A stretch of DNA of 64,000 nt from Bryobacterales bacterium (GTDB taxonomy: Bacteria > Acidobacteriota > Terriglobia > Bryobacterales > Bryobacteraceae), in assembly GCA_020846745.1 (NCBI GenBank), contig JADLDI010000081.1, forward strand, positions 1 to 64,000, in the 5' to 3' direction. This document shows, in pieces, positions 27,492 through 38,905 of this stretch. The first letter of the stretch is position 1, and each line of letters begins with the position of its first letter. Below the pieces are notes generated by a model. It did not search any database and was not told where the DNA came from. It saw nothing but the letters and a program-made list of their open reading frames with translations. The position numbers were made by a program, and so were the translations under genes.

Positions 27492-27868
27492 TGCGGACGT
27501 TACTCGAGCAGGGCTTGGGCCTGATTGTATTGGGGGCGCTCGCGTGGTACTGGCTGGGCGTACCGGAGTCGAGCGCGGGGACGACGGTGCTGTCGCTGGT
27601 GGTGTTTCTGGCATTGCTGGCGGGGATTCTCCTGCTGGCGCGGCGTGGGGTCCGGCAGACGGTGGCGCGGTGGTCGCCGGCGTGGCTGCTGGGGATTCCG
27701 GTGGCGTGGTTGCTGGTAAAGTGGGTGCCGGGTTTTGAGGGCTTCACCATGCAGGCGGCGAGCATGGTGGTGCGGTTTGCAATCGCCTTTGTGCTGTTGT
27801 TGTTGGCATGGGTGACGGCGCTGTCGATTGTGGGGTCGCGAAAGGCGAAGGTGGCGATCGCCGCGTGA
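27491..27868 (+). CDS. Small integral membrane protein of the A2M operon
   Basis: A 125-residue hydrophobic protein with three or four membrane helices (about 5-22, 30-49, 62-80, 88-112). I recognise no family. Its ATG shares a base with the A2M stop codon (TAATG), so it is translationally coupled to the protease inhibitor. A membrane partner or anchor for the A2M/DUF1175 pair is a reasonable guess. It ends shortly before the convergent phosphatase gene. Confidence 0.78.
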   Translation: MRTLLEQGLGLIVLGALAWYWLGVPESSAGTTVLSLVVFLALLAGILLLARRGVRQTVARWSPAWLLGIPVAWLLVKWVPGFEGFTMQAASMVVRFAIAFVLLLLAWVTALSIVGSRKAKVAIAA

Positions 27869-27914
27869 GGTTGGTGCAGGAGCCGTGTGCGCCGGTAGTA
27901 CCGCGGCCGGCGTG

Positions 27915-29756
27915 TCAGCGGATGGGGAGAGCGGCTGGGGCGGAAGAGGCGCCGGCCGTTGTCCAAACGAGAGGCTGACGTCCGGGAGGTAGACCTTCGG
28001 GGACGCGCAGATTCACCTGGTAAAGTCCGCTGTAGCCGGGGGCGAGGCAGGCGACGGAAACTTCCGCTATCCGGGCGGCGATGCTCGCGCTCACTATGTT
28101 CCTTGCTGTCAGTAGCGGCGAGAGGGGTGCGGGTTGGCCGTCGGCCAGGGTTCCGTTGACGGGACCGAGCCCGGTGCCGAAGACAGCGAGCCATTCGCCG
28201 GGAACGGCGGGAGCGGCGTCAGTTACTAAGTCGCCATTGAGGTGGACGGCGGCGGCTACGGGTCCGTTGGTGGTGGTGGGGACGGTGAAGATGGCGGGCG
28301 CTGCGGAGCTCAGCCGGACTGTTGTGCGGGTGGTCCCGAACGGTGTTGTGAGGGTGAGGATTTGGGGAGTGTCGGGCAGCGGAGCATTGAAGGGGACCAG
28401 CGCATTGATTTGAGTCCGGCCGGCATACACGATAGGAAGGGGCAGGCCGCCCAGCGTGGCGCGTGTGCCGCGGGACTCTGTTGGAAGCGGGAAGGCCGGG
28501 GCGCTTTCAGCGGGAGCGAGGTTCCAACCGTAGATGGTAATGAGCGCACCCGGCGCGATGTCAGGCTGGTGGGAGGCGGAATTGACGACCGAGGTGAGTT
28601 GGGGACTGACGGGAATCGTGAACAAGTCCAGTAACGTGCTATCGGGCGAGAAGGCTTCCACCCTAAGTTGCTGCGGTGAGGAGAGGAGGCGGAGCGCGTG
28701 CGATGCGCCGAGCGCTTTGGCCTGGAACGGAGCGGCGCCCGGCTCATATAATTGCGATCCGGCCGCGCCAGAGGTGACATAGATCGTACCGTTTATCGAA
28801 GCGCTAAACTCCGCGTTGGCGCGCGGGAAAGTGCGCTGATAGACATGTTCATGGCCGCCGATTACCAAGTGGACAGCGTGGCGCTCAAAGATTGGGGTGA
28901 GATACTGGCGCACCATGGCGGAAACAGGGTCATCTACTTTCTGTCCGGAGGTAGTGAATGGGGAGTGGTGCAGTAAGACGATGCGCAGGGGCTGGGTGGT
29001 GGTTCGTAAGTCACGATCAAGCCAATTGAGGAGGGGACCGCGGTCTTCGATTGCCTGCTCAAAAGGCGTGTTGGTATCGACGACGGTGATGTGCAGGTTG
29101 CTCCAATCGAAAGAGTAGTAACGGCGCTCGCCGGCGGCGGGCACGTTATCGGTGGGTGGTGAGAACAGGGTGCGATAGGGGAAAGCGTCTTCGAAATAGT
29201 CGTGATTGCCGGGCGTGGTGAAAAGAGCGGCGCGGGCGAGCAAAGGCTTGTAGGCTTCGAAGAACTGGTCGTGAAACTGCCTGAAAGTGCCTTCGAAATA
29301 GGCGATATCGCCGACGTGGAGCAGAGCGCTTGCGGGTTGCTGGTTGAGAAGGGCGGCCAGAGTAAGTTGGGGTTCGCCGCCGTCGCCGCTGTCGCCGATG
29401 AGAAGCAGTGTCTGAGCGGTGGCGCCTGGGGTGCGGAAACTGGGCCGGGGTTCGATCGCGACCGGTTCTCCATTGAGGCGGATGGAATAGGGATAGTCGG
29501 TGTCGGGCGTGAGATTTCGGAGTTGGGCACTGTGAAGATAGATGGGAAAGTCGAGGCCGGTTCGCGCGGGCGTAAGTTCAGTTACTTGGGAGTTAGCGGC
29601 GGCGCCGGCGATGGCGACCTGCCCGGCGGCCGGTTCGAGGGCCGCCCACATGACGGTGGCGCGATCGGTACGGACATCCTGCAGATAAGGTCCAATCCAA
29701 AGCGTGGCTGCCGATAGATGAGCGGCCAAAAGAGCGAGCGTGAGTAGGCGGCGCAT
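27915..29756 (-). CDS. Secreted purple-acid-phosphatase-like metallophosphoesterase
   Basis: A 613-residue exported enzyme: signal peptide (1-16), an Fn3-like N-terminal domain (about 20-110), and a calcineurin-type metallophosphoesterase domain (about 115-330). All metal ligand blocks are present: GDSGDGG, HVGDIAY, GNHDY, LLHHSP and GGHEHVYQR. The arrangement of Fn3 plus phosphoesterase is that of purple acid phosphatases. The last 230 residues carry two copies of the Solibacter-type C-terminal domain (IAPGALITIYGWNLAP, then VPGEWLAVFGTGLGPV). Likely role: releasing phosphate from organic esters outside the cytoplasm. Its start directly abuts the CotH-like stop codon, so the two are one operon. 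Confidence 0.9.
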   Translation of the reverse strand: MRRLLTLALLAAHLSAATLWIGPYLQDVRTDRATVMWAALEPAAGQVAIAGAAANSQVTELTPARTGLDFPIYLHSAQLRNLTPDTDYPYSIRLNGEPVAIEPRPSFRTPGATAQTLLLIGDSGDGGEPQLTLAALLNQQPASALLHVGDIAYFEGTFRQFHDQFFEAYKPLLARAALFTTPGNHDYFEDAFPYRTLFSPPTDNVPAAGERRYYSFDWSNLHITVVDTNTPFEQAIEDRGPLLNWLDRDLRTTTQPLRIVLLHHSPFTTSGQKVDDPVSAMVRQYLTPIFERHAVHLVIGGHEHVYQRTFPRANAEFSASINGTIYVTSGAAGSQLYEPGAAPFQAKALGASHALRLLSSPQQLRVEAFSPDSTLLDLFTIPVSPQLTSVVNSASHQPDIAPGALITIYGWNLAPAESAPAFPLPTESRGTRATLGGLPLPIVYAGRTQINALVPFNAPLPDTPQILTLTTPFGTTRTTVRLSSAAPAIFTVPTTTNGPVAAAVHLNGDLVTDAAPAVPGEWLAVFGTGLGPVNGTLADGQPAPLSPLLTARNIVSASIAARIAEVSVACLAPGYSGLYQVNLRVPEGLPPGRQPLVWTTAGASSAPAALPIR

Positions 29757-31271
29757 TTATTCTTTGGGGCGAATGCCGATCATCACGGAGTTTGTACGGT
29801 TGCCATCGACTAACAGCATCAGCGGCTGGGGACCATAAGTAATTCCGGTGACGGGGATTTGGAAGGTGATGCCTTCCGGTTGGATGGCGGTGACAGCCAT
29901 CGGCTGGTTGTTGAGGAATACGTCGACACGGACGGGATCGTTGAGCAGGAACTCAACGAAAGCCGTAGTGCCGGGCGAGAGGACGGATGCTCCGGTGTCG
30001 GCGTCTACGATGCTTCCAGGTGGGAGCGAGAGCGTTCCAGCGTCGGGGTAACCGCTGGCAGCGAGGTCTTGAGTGATCGAAACGGGACGATAACGTGCGA
30101 AGTCGCGGAGGGAGTCGATATCGTGTTCGAACTGGTCGAGTGAGCACAGCACAATGCCGCCGTCGCCGCGGCAGAGCCGGTAGCTATCTTCGTAAGCGGC
30201 GTCGCGGATCTGATAATAAATGCGGTCGATTTCGGCCGCGAGCCAGTCGTCGCGGCTGATGACATGGTTGGCGTTGGCGAGCATGTCGAGATACAAGCGG
30301 TTCCACTCGGGGAACGAGAGCAGGCGGCGGATGAGGATGTTCTGGTCGACGCGGGTCCAGATAGGAGACCAGACGTCCACGAACGCCATGTCCTGATCCC
30401 AGACAAGAAACACGCCGCGACCCGTGGTCTGGAAGCGATAAAAGTAGAAGTTATTCATACCGTTGACGCCGATCAAACCGTCCCATTGGGACAGGACCTG
30501 TTCGGTGGCGGCATGGGCGAGGAAATCGGAGACGTCGAGGTAACTATCGATGCCCGCGGCGAATTCCTCGTCGGTGGACTCGTTGACGAACCGGATCATG
30601 GCGAGAAGGCCGGGTGCATCGGGCGCGTCCGCGCGAGTCTTGGGCTCGAACATCGAGAGGATATCGGCTTCGCGTTCGGGGGTGAGTGGATCAAACAGGA
30701 ACGGTGGATCGGGGTTGTTGAACTCGTACAGCCAACCGCCATCCTCGCCGAAGCGGGATTGGAGATAGTGCGCGTCGTAAGGTTCGACGACAAGATAGAC
30801 GCCGGCGTATTCGCCGTTGACGTAGAGGCGGGCGTGGGCTTCACGAGAGTACGGCAGGCCCATGCGTTGGAACACCTGTTCGGCAAGGCGCTCGCGCATC
30901 ATGGTGGCGTCCTGATTCAGATTGCGCAGGACAAGGGACTTAAGGCCGAGGAAGCGCTGGCCGGGGGCGAATTTTCCGAAGTCGAGGCCGATGCTGGGTT
31001 TGATGGGCGAACGGCTTTGGCTGCCACGGGACTTGATGCCTGCACCGGCGAGTGTGACGTCTTTCCAGGTAAAGGTACAGCGGTAGTAGGTGTCGTCGAG
31101 GTAGCGTTCGTGGATAGCTTGCCAATCCTCTGGGGCGATTTCGAGGTGAATCTCGTGCAGGAAATTGGTGTCAAAGAAGGTGTCGAGAGTCTGTGCGCGG
31201 GCTTGCTGAGGTACGCTAGACAGCGCAGAAGCGAGAACGAAGGCGACAATCGGGCATGCAGGCGACTTCAT
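29757..31271 (-). CDS. Secreted CotH-like kinase
   Basis: A 504-residue exported CotH-family protein (signal peptide 1-26). CotH landmarks: FLHEIHLEIAPEDW at the N-terminus, an Arg-Gly loop IKSRGSQSRSP, the helix MMRERLAEQVFQRMGLPYSR and the metal-binding WDQDMAF. Known of the family: CotH proteins are atypical protein kinases first described for spore-coat assembly; bacterial secreted versions are common and may phosphorylate exported proteins. The C-terminal 120 residues resemble the IPT/Solibacter-type domain. The gene leads the phosphatase gene with no spacer, so a kinase and a phosphatase are co-expressed outside the cytoplasm, an opposition worth noting. Confidence 0.85.
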   Translation of the reverse strand: MKSPACPIVAFVLASALSSVPQQARAQTLDTFFDTNFLHEIHLEIAPEDWQAIHERYLDDTYYRCTFTWKDVTLAGAGIKSRGSQSRSPIKPSIGLDFGKFAPGQRFLGLKSLVLRNLNQDATMMRERLAEQVFQRMGLPYSREAHARLYVNGEYAGVYLVVEPYDAHYLQSRFGEDGGWLYEFNNPDPPFLFDPLTPEREADILSMFEPKTRADAPDAPGLLAMIRFVNESTDEEFAAGIDSYLDVSDFLAHAATEQVLSQWDGLIGVNGMNNFYFYRFQTTGRGVFLVWDQDMAFVDVWSPIWTRVDQNILIRRLLSFPEWNRLYLDMLANANHVISRDDWLAAEIDRIYYQIRDAAYEDSYRLCRGDGGIVLCSLDQFEHDIDSLRDFARYRPVSITQDLAASGYPDAGTLSLPPGSIVDADTGASVLSPGTTAFVEFLLNDPVRVDVFLNNQPMAVTAIQPEGITFQIPVTGITYGPQPLMLLVDGNRTNSVMIGIRPKE

Positions 31272-31310
31272 GGCGGTACTCCTTTACCAGCGCCATTTCA
31301 GTCCCCGTTA

Positions 31311-31356
31311 CGGATTCAGTATAGATCAGTTTCAGACAGGTGAGTACTGAAATCCG
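31311..31356. repeat. Inverted repeat, hairpin or operator
   Basis: CGGATTCAGTA at 31311-31321 pairs with TACTGAAATCCG at 31345-31356 (11 of 12 bases, 23-base loop). It lies just downstream of the acetamidase stop and upstream of the CotH-like gene. It could be a hairpin ending the acetamidase transcript (no U-run follows) or an operator; a TATACT read on the minus strand overlaps its left arm. Confidence 0.4.
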
Positions 31357-31361
31357 CAGGT

Positions 31362-32339
31362 TCAATGCCTCGGAATTGCGGATTTTTCGATGCGGGCGGC
31401 GGTTGCGCCGGCCATCGAGAGGATATCGAGGCGGACCTTCATTCCGAGAAGGAAGTGGGCTTCGGGGACGGCGAGACGGTAGTCGGCCACCAGCCACTTC
31501 AAAAGGTCCTCGTTGGCAAGCTGCGTGCGCTCCTCCATGGTCGACTTCTCTTTGGCTCCGATGGCGATGATCCAGTCTTTGGTTTCGGCTCGAGGGCGTT
31601 CGATCCTGTAGCCTTTCTTGACGTTGACGGTTACTTCGACGTCGAGGGATGTCTCAACGCCTGCGCCGAGTAGTTCGCCGTCGCCTTGGAGGGCGTGCCC
31701 GTCGCCAAAGAAGAGGAGGCCTCCTTCGTGGAAAACAGGAAGGTAGACAGTGGCGCCTTCACGAATAAAGTTGTAGTCCATGTTGCCACCCCAGTAGCCG
31801 GAGGGACCGGAGCGCGGGGCGTAGTCGCCTTCGGGAGCGACGCCGATGCAGCCGAGCATGGGTTGGGCAGGGAAGCGAAGGCTGGGGGTGCGCTTCGGAT
31901 AGACTTCGCGTTTCACGAGGTCGATGGCCCAGGGTTCGAGGTAATCGTAGCCTTTGTAGAGAACATCCATGCCCGGTTTCGGCACCTTGAACTCCTGGGG
32001 CAAGGCGTTGGTGGTGGCGATGTTGACGCCGGTGTAGCCGTAGTCGCGATTGAGCGCGAGTTTATCGATGCGGACGACCAGGGTGTCGCCGGGCGCCGCG
32101 CCTTCGATGTAGAAGGCTCCGGTTTGGGGATTGCCGTGCGTCTTGGTGTGGCGGACGCCTTTGAGGTCAAAGCCGGCCGAGTCGACGGTTTTAGTGACGA
32201 TGCGGTCGCCGGGCTTCACCCGCTTCAGCACCGGATGGCTGCGCGAATAGGTGTGATAGTACTCCGTGCCGACTACGGTGTGGGTTTCAGCCGTCAACGC
32301 AACAGGAATAAAGGCTGCGATCGCAGCGAAGGCGCGCAT
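31362..32339 (-). CDS. Acetamidase/formamidase family protein
   Basis: A 325-residue FmdA/AmdA-family protein, predicted exported. The start at 32339 gives MRAFAAIAAFIPVALTAE as signal peptide; the longer frame is antisense to the sulfatase start and lacks family character. Conserved blocks: PGDTLVVRI, QPMLGCIGVAP, GGNMD, YLPVFHEGGLLFFGDGHALQ and the following GDGE, which carry the metal-binding and catalytic residues. Known reaction: hydrolysis of formamide or acetamide to ammonia and the acid, though many members have untested substrates. It is divergent from the sulfatase, with a 140-bp spacer. Confidence 0.88.
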   Translation of the reverse strand: MRAFAAIAAFIPVALTAETHTVVGTEYYHTYSRSHPVLKRVKPGDRIVTKTVDSAGFDLKGVRHTKTHGNPQTGAFYIEGAAPGDTLVVRIDKLALNRDYGYTGVNIATTNALPQEFKVPKPGMDVLYKGYDYLEPWAIDLVKREVYPKRTPSLRFPAQPMLGCIGVAPEGDYAPRSGPSGYWGGNMDYNFIREGATVYLPVFHEGGLLFFGDGHALQGDGELLGAGVETSLDVEVTVNVKKGYRIERPRAETKDWIIAIGAKEKSTMEERTQLANEDLLKWLVADYRLAVPEAHFLLGMKVRLDILSMAGATAARIEKSAIPRH

Positions 32340-32481
32340 GAGGAATATGGTAACCGGGGGTGAGAGAATCGGACGCGGGCTTTCGGGGCGCGGCGCGGAT
32401 TGAACAGGGTGTGACTCGGAGTGGCGGCGCGTGGGGTGGCTTTGGGGGGCTTCGCGTGGGTTCGGTTGCGCGGCTCCTACA

Positions 32482-35416
<2,935 letters not shown>

Positions 35417-35420
<4 letters not shown>

Positions 35421-36328
35421 GCGCGGGCCGCCCTTCCGGGCAGGACGACAGAGAAGGTCATACCGGAAGTGGGATTGGCTTGAGCGAGTAGTTCGCCGCC
35501 CATCTGGCGAACGATCTGGTGAGCGACGGGCAGGCCGAGGCCGGTGCCGTTTTCTTTGGTGGTGAAGAAGGGGTCGAACAAACGGTCGATGTGGGCGGGA
35601 GCGACGCCATGGCCGTGGTCGATGACGCCGATCACAATGGAGGAGTTCCGGGTGGCGGCCGAGAGCGTGACGGTGCCGTTGTCAGGGCTGGCTTCGATGG
35701 CGTTGATCATGAGGTTCAAGAGGACCTGTTCGATTTGTTCGGGGTCGCATTCGACGGCGCCCAGGCCATCCTCCACATGCTTTTCGAAGTGGATATGTTT
35801 GCCGCGGATGCCGTGGGCGGTCAGACCGAGGACGTTGTCGAGTAAGGGTTCGATCTGGACGGCGCGGAGGCGGGGTGGGCGAGGTCCGGCGAAGCTGAGG
35901 AAATTGGTAAGGAGGCCGTTGAGACGGTCGCACTCGCTGCGGATGATTTCGAGACACTTGGCGTTGGTGGCATCGAGGGGACCGCTACTGCGGGCGAGAA
36001 TGGCGGCGGCGCCGGAGATGCTGGCGAGGGGATTGCGAATCTCGTGCGCGAGGCCGGCGGAGAGCTGACCGATCGAAGAGAGGCGCTCAGCGCGCTTCAT
36101 GCCTTCGAAGTTCGCCTGAACTTTGCCGTAGACTGTGCTTAGTTGTTCGGCGATGCGCTGGTAGTGACTGCGCAGGCGGCGTTCGTGGGCGGTGGCGCCG
36201 GCCAGGGCAGCGGTGAGGAGAAGCCAGGCCAGCAGTTCCACGATCGGCCGACGCTCGGTACCGCCAGAGATGACGAGATATGCGGCCGCGGCGGCGGAGA
36301 CCGCTAAGGCAGCGCGCCAACCGGACAC
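35417..36328 (-). CDS. Membrane sensor histidine kinase
   Basis: A kinase with HisKA and HATPase_c domains: phospho-acceptor H95 in LSAGLAHEIRNPLASI (numbered from the GTG at 36328), N-box NLMINAIEA, G1 DHGHGVAP and G2 GTGLGLPVAHQIV. Only membrane helices and a short coiled coil precede the HisKA, with no periplasmic sensor domain. The GTG start cuts into a hydrophobic region. The frame stays open upstream through a further membrane-like segment to 36484, where an in-frame ATC lies six bases after a perfect AGGAGG. The true N-terminus is therefore probably about 52 residues longer. Coupled to the NtrC-family regulator, and follows the universal stress protein gene. Confidence 0.88.
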
Positions 36329-36483
36329 CGCGGCGGCGAGCGCGACCGGGATAGGGAAGAACGAGCTTGTGCCGGTAAGGCGATCGAGACCGAGTGCGGC
36401 GGCGAACGATGCGGCGATTAGGGCCGGGTTCGAACGGGGATGCCGGATGATCCGATCGGCGGTGACGCGGACGGCGCTGGCGA

Positions 36484-36496
36484 TAAATATCCTCCT
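36484..36496 (-). promoter_or_regulatory. Strong ribosome binding site with no standard start codon
   Basis: On the minus strand AGGAGG (36496-36491) is followed by six bases and then ATC (36484-36482), in frame with the histidine kinase. The only standard start in that frame further in is the GTG at 36328. An ATG overlapping the Shine-Dalgarno leads into another frame. This points to an ATC start or a base error. Confidence 0.5.
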
Positions 36497-36519
36497 TCAT
36501 CAATCATCAGCACATTGCG

Positions 36520-37221
36520 CTACAGGCAGGCAACGGGGTGGCGCAAACGCAACGCGCGCTGGTAGGCTTCGGAACGGACGTCGGCGAACAGTTTCGGGCC
36601 GGATTGCTTAGGCATGACGACGAGATCGGGTTCATCGATGTCGACCGGATCGGGTAGTACGGCGGTCGAACTTCGAACACCACAATGGACCGGAGTGAGT
36701 TCGACGACGCGATTTTCCTGGTGGATGAAAACACGGGCGTTGAGGAGTTCGCCGAGGGTGAGCGCAAAATCGAGGACGGGGCCGCCGTCTTCGCAAACGA
36801 CGGTGCGGATCGGCTGGAGCGAGAGGGGGAGCAGTTCGTGGAGCGTTGCCCAGACAGGACAGGGCGCGTGACGGAGCACATGGGCCGTTACCGAGCCGTC
36901 GAACAGGCGTGTGAGGAATGGCTTTTTCCGGCTGGCGATCAGGATCAGGTCCACTTGTTCCGCCTGCGCTGTTTCAACGATAACGCGCGCCGGAGCGCCG
37001 CGGCGGAATAACATTCGGTCAGACCGGGCGCAGAGGTTGAGAACGGCGTCGCGGACTTCGATTTGGTCGTGGTCGAGGGGCCACTGGACGCGCGCCACGT
37101 GAAGAAACAGCAGTTGCGCGGAGAGCCGTTGGGCGAGCGATGAGGCGTAGACGGCGGTTTCAAGCGACTGTGGCGTAAGGTCGACCGGGACGAGGATTTT
37201 TTGAAATGTGCTGGTGTCCAC
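36520..37221 (-). CDS. Tandem-type universal stress protein
   Basis: A 233-residue UspA-family protein with a GTG start. The first half is a complete Usp domain: KILVPVDLTPQSLETAVYAS, VDLILIASRKK, then GSVTAHVLRHAPCPVW, the nucleotide-binding end (family G-x2-G-x9-G-S/T, here partly altered). The second half is a degenerate Usp domain lacking that motif. Known role: stress-survival proteins, some ATP-binding. It begins the leftward operon with the histidine kinase and sigma-54 activator. A weaker -24/-12 match lies just upstream of its start, so it might be autoregulated by that activator. Confidence 0.85.
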   Translation of the reverse strand: MDTSTFQKILVPVDLTPQSLETAVYASSLAQRLSAQLLFLHVARVQWPLDHDQIEVRDAVLNLCARSDRMLFRRGAPARVIVETAQAEQVDLILIASRKKPFLTRLFDGSVTAHVLRHAPCPVWATLHELLPLSLQPIRTVVCEDGGPVLDFALTLGELLNARVFIHQENRVVELTPVHCGVRSSTAVLPDPVDIDEPDLVVMPKQSGPKLFADVRSEAYQRALRLRHPVACL

Positions 37222-37233
37222 ACCGCAGGTAAG

Positions 37234-37248
37234 GCAATTCGGAAACCA
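37234..37248 (-). promoter_or_regulatory. Weak candidate sigma-54 promoter
   Basis: On the minus strand TGGTTTCCGAATTGC has GG and GC with the required ten-base spacing and a good TTGC at -12, but a poor -24 element. It would start transcription almost at the GTG of the universal stress gene, which weakens the case. Confidence 0.35.
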
Positions 37249-37253
37249 GCGAG

Positions 37254-37305
37254 TCCGGTAAGAAATACACGTTTCGGGCCCGATTCGAATAGCAATCTTA
37301 CCGGA
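37254..37305. promoter_or_regulatory. Symmetric 52-bp element, candidate activator sites
   Basis: TCCGGTAAGA (37254-37263) and TCTTACCGGA (37296-37305) are a perfect ten-base inverted repeat with centres 42 bp apart, four helical turns. A further palindrome, TCGGGCCCGA (37274-37283), sits within one base of the axis of symmetry. GGTAAG recurs at about 37229 and 37348. From the rightward sigma-54 promoter the arms lie about 110-160 bp upstream, the normal position of enhancer sites for NtrC-type activators. Confidence 0.5.
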
Positions 37306-37397
37306 AGGTGTCCGTAATTGGGCACTACTGTGCGTTTTCGGGCAGGTAAGCGGTTTGGGGACAGCAGGATAGGCGGAAATGGGGCAGGGTTGAGGCG

Positions 37398-37413
37398 TGG
37401 CAAGCCGCTTGCA
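37398..37413 (+). promoter_or_regulatory. Sigma-54 (-24/-12) promoter
   Basis: TGGCAAGCCGCTTGCA matches the RpoN consensus TGGCAC-N5-TTGCW at all but one consensus position, with exactly ten bases between the invariant GG and GC. Transcription would start near 37425, about 11 bases before the ATG of the Rnk-like gene. It drives the Rnk-like and MreB-like genes and faces away from an operon encoding a sigma-54 activator. Confidence 0.75.
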
Positions 37414-37435
37414 CTTTGATTGTTCTTCGTACGAG

Positions 37436-37843
37436 ATGAGAGACCGTATTTACATTACTGATACCGACTGCACCAGGCTCCGGCGGCTGATTGCGGGCCG
37501 GCGCGCGGGCAGTCCCAACGAACGAACCTACCTCGACATGCTGGAAGAGGAACTGGACCGCGCGGAGATTCTGGAGCCGGAAGCGATTCCACCAGACGTG
37601 GTGACGATGCATTCCGAAGTGGTCCTGTGCGATGTGGATTCCGGGGAAGAACGGACATACAAGCTGGTGTTCCCGACGGAGAGGCAAATCGCAAATTCGG
37701 TGTCGATACTGGCGCCGATCGGTACGGCGATGCTGGGTTATCCGGTGGGAACGGTGATCGAGTGGCCGGTGCCCAAAGGGACGCGGAGGCTGAAGGTGGT
37801 GCGCGTGATATCTCAACCGGAGGCGAGTGGGCGAGCGAACTAA
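37436..37843 (+). CDS. Rnk/GreA-GreB C-terminal-like protein
   Basis: A 135-residue protein starting MRDRIYITDTDCTRLRRLI; the frame extends 13 codons further upstream, but that part overlaps the sigma-54 promoter. A short N-terminal helical hairpin (AGSPNERTYLDMLEEELDRA) is followed by the GreA/GreB C-terminal FKBP-like fold: VTMHSEVVLCDVDSGEERTY, then SILAPIGTAMLGYPVGTVI and a final W-x-VPKG. This is the layout of Rnk, which binds RNA polymerase through its secondary channel. The shortened coiled coil means it is not a transcript-cleavage factor. It precedes an MreB-like gene by 39 bp in the same sigma-54-driven unit. Confidence 0.85.
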   Translation: MRDRIYITDTDCTRLRRLIAGRRAGSPNERTYLDMLEEELDRAEILEPEAIPPDVVTMHSEVVLCDVDSGEERTYKLVFPTERQIANSVSILAPIGTAMLGYPVGTVIEWPVPKGTRRLKVVRVISQPEASGRAN

Positions 37844-37882
37844 TCAGGTCGCGATGATGCCGGTGAGGCCGGAGGGTGGTGC

Positions 37883-38905
37883 ATGATCGGCCTTGCGGGG
37901 ACACGTGTAGCTCTGGATGCGGGTACGGCAAACACGTTGTTGTACGTGAAAGGCCGGGGTGTGGCCGTGAATGAGCCGTCGCTCGTGACGGTGAGGACGC
38001 GCGACGGCGGAGTGGAATCGGCAGGTGAAGAGGCGTACGCCGGGTTAGGGCGGACACCGCTCGAACTGGAAACGGCGCGCCCGGTACGGGGCGGGATTGT
38101 CGCCGATTTGAAGCTGTTCGAGGCGATGCTGGAGCGATTCTTTGCGAAGGCGCGGGTAAAGACGCGAACGGAACGGATGAAGGTGGCGCTCGCGGTGCCG
38201 AGCGGAGTAACGGAAGTGGAACGCATGGCGCTGCTCGATTCGCTGAAGAACGCGGGCGCGGCAGATGTGATCGAGGTGCATCAGGTATTGGCGGCGGCGC
38301 GTGGGGCCGGACTGCCGATTGAAGAGTCGCGCGGGCGAATGGTGGTGGATATCGGGGCGGGCGTAACCGAAGCGGCGATTGTATCGCTCGGCGATACGGT
38401 GTACGTCCACAGCACGCGGGTGGCCGGAGACGATCTGGATACGGCGATCGTCGCCTATGTGCGCGCGGAGCACCAGTTGATTATTGGGGAACGTACGGCG
38501 GAGCGGGTCAAGATGCGGATCGGCGGGGTGCTCGACCGGGGAGATAGCGGTGAACCGCTGAAGATCAAAGGGCGGTGCCTGGTGAACGGGTTGCCGCGGG
38601 AAGTTACGGTAACCGCCGGCGAGGTACGCGAAGCCGTTGCGGCGACGGTCCAGCGGATTCTGCGGCTGGTACGCGACGTGTTGGAGAAAGCTCCGCCGGA
38701 GTTAAGCGCGGATCTGGTAGAAACCGGCATTGTACTAACCGGCGGGACGGCGCAGTTACGGCACCTGGATGAGTTGATCACCGCCGATTGCGGGCTTCCG
38801 GTAATAACAGCAAGCGAGCCGCAATCGGCGGTGATCGCGGGATTGGCGCATCAATTGGAGCACTTACGTCCAAGTGACTGGCGCCGGTTCGGGGTGCGCC
38901 GTTGA
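37883..38905 (+). CDS. MreB-like actin homologue
   Basis: A 340-residue actin-family protein. Nucleotide-binding motifs: phosphate 1 LDAGTANTLLYVKGRG, phosphate 2 VVDIGAGVTEAAIVSLG, and adenosine motif ETGIVLTGGTAQLRHLD. Length matches MreB. Known role: cytoskeletal filaments under the membrane guiding cell-wall synthesis. There is no mreC/mreD next to it; instead it follows an Rnk-like gene under a sigma-54 promoter. This is probably an accessory, condition-dependent MreB rather than the main rod-shape protein. Confidence 0.88.
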   Translation: MIGLAGTRVALDAGTANTLLYVKGRGVAVNEPSLVTVRTRDGGVESAGEEAYAGLGRTPLELETARPVRGGIVADLKLFEAMLERFFAKARVKTRTERMKVALAVPSGVTEVERMALLDSLKNAGAADVIEVHQVLAAARGAGLPIEESRGRMVVDIGAGVTEAAIVSLGDTVYVHSTRVAGDDLDTAIVAYVRAEHQLIIGERTAERVKMRIGGVLDRGDSGEPLKIKGRCLVNGLPREVTVTAGEVREAVAATVQRILRLVRDVLEKAPPELSADLVETGIVLTGGTAQLRHLDELITADCGLPVITASEPQSAVIAGLAHQLEHLRPSDWRRFGVRR

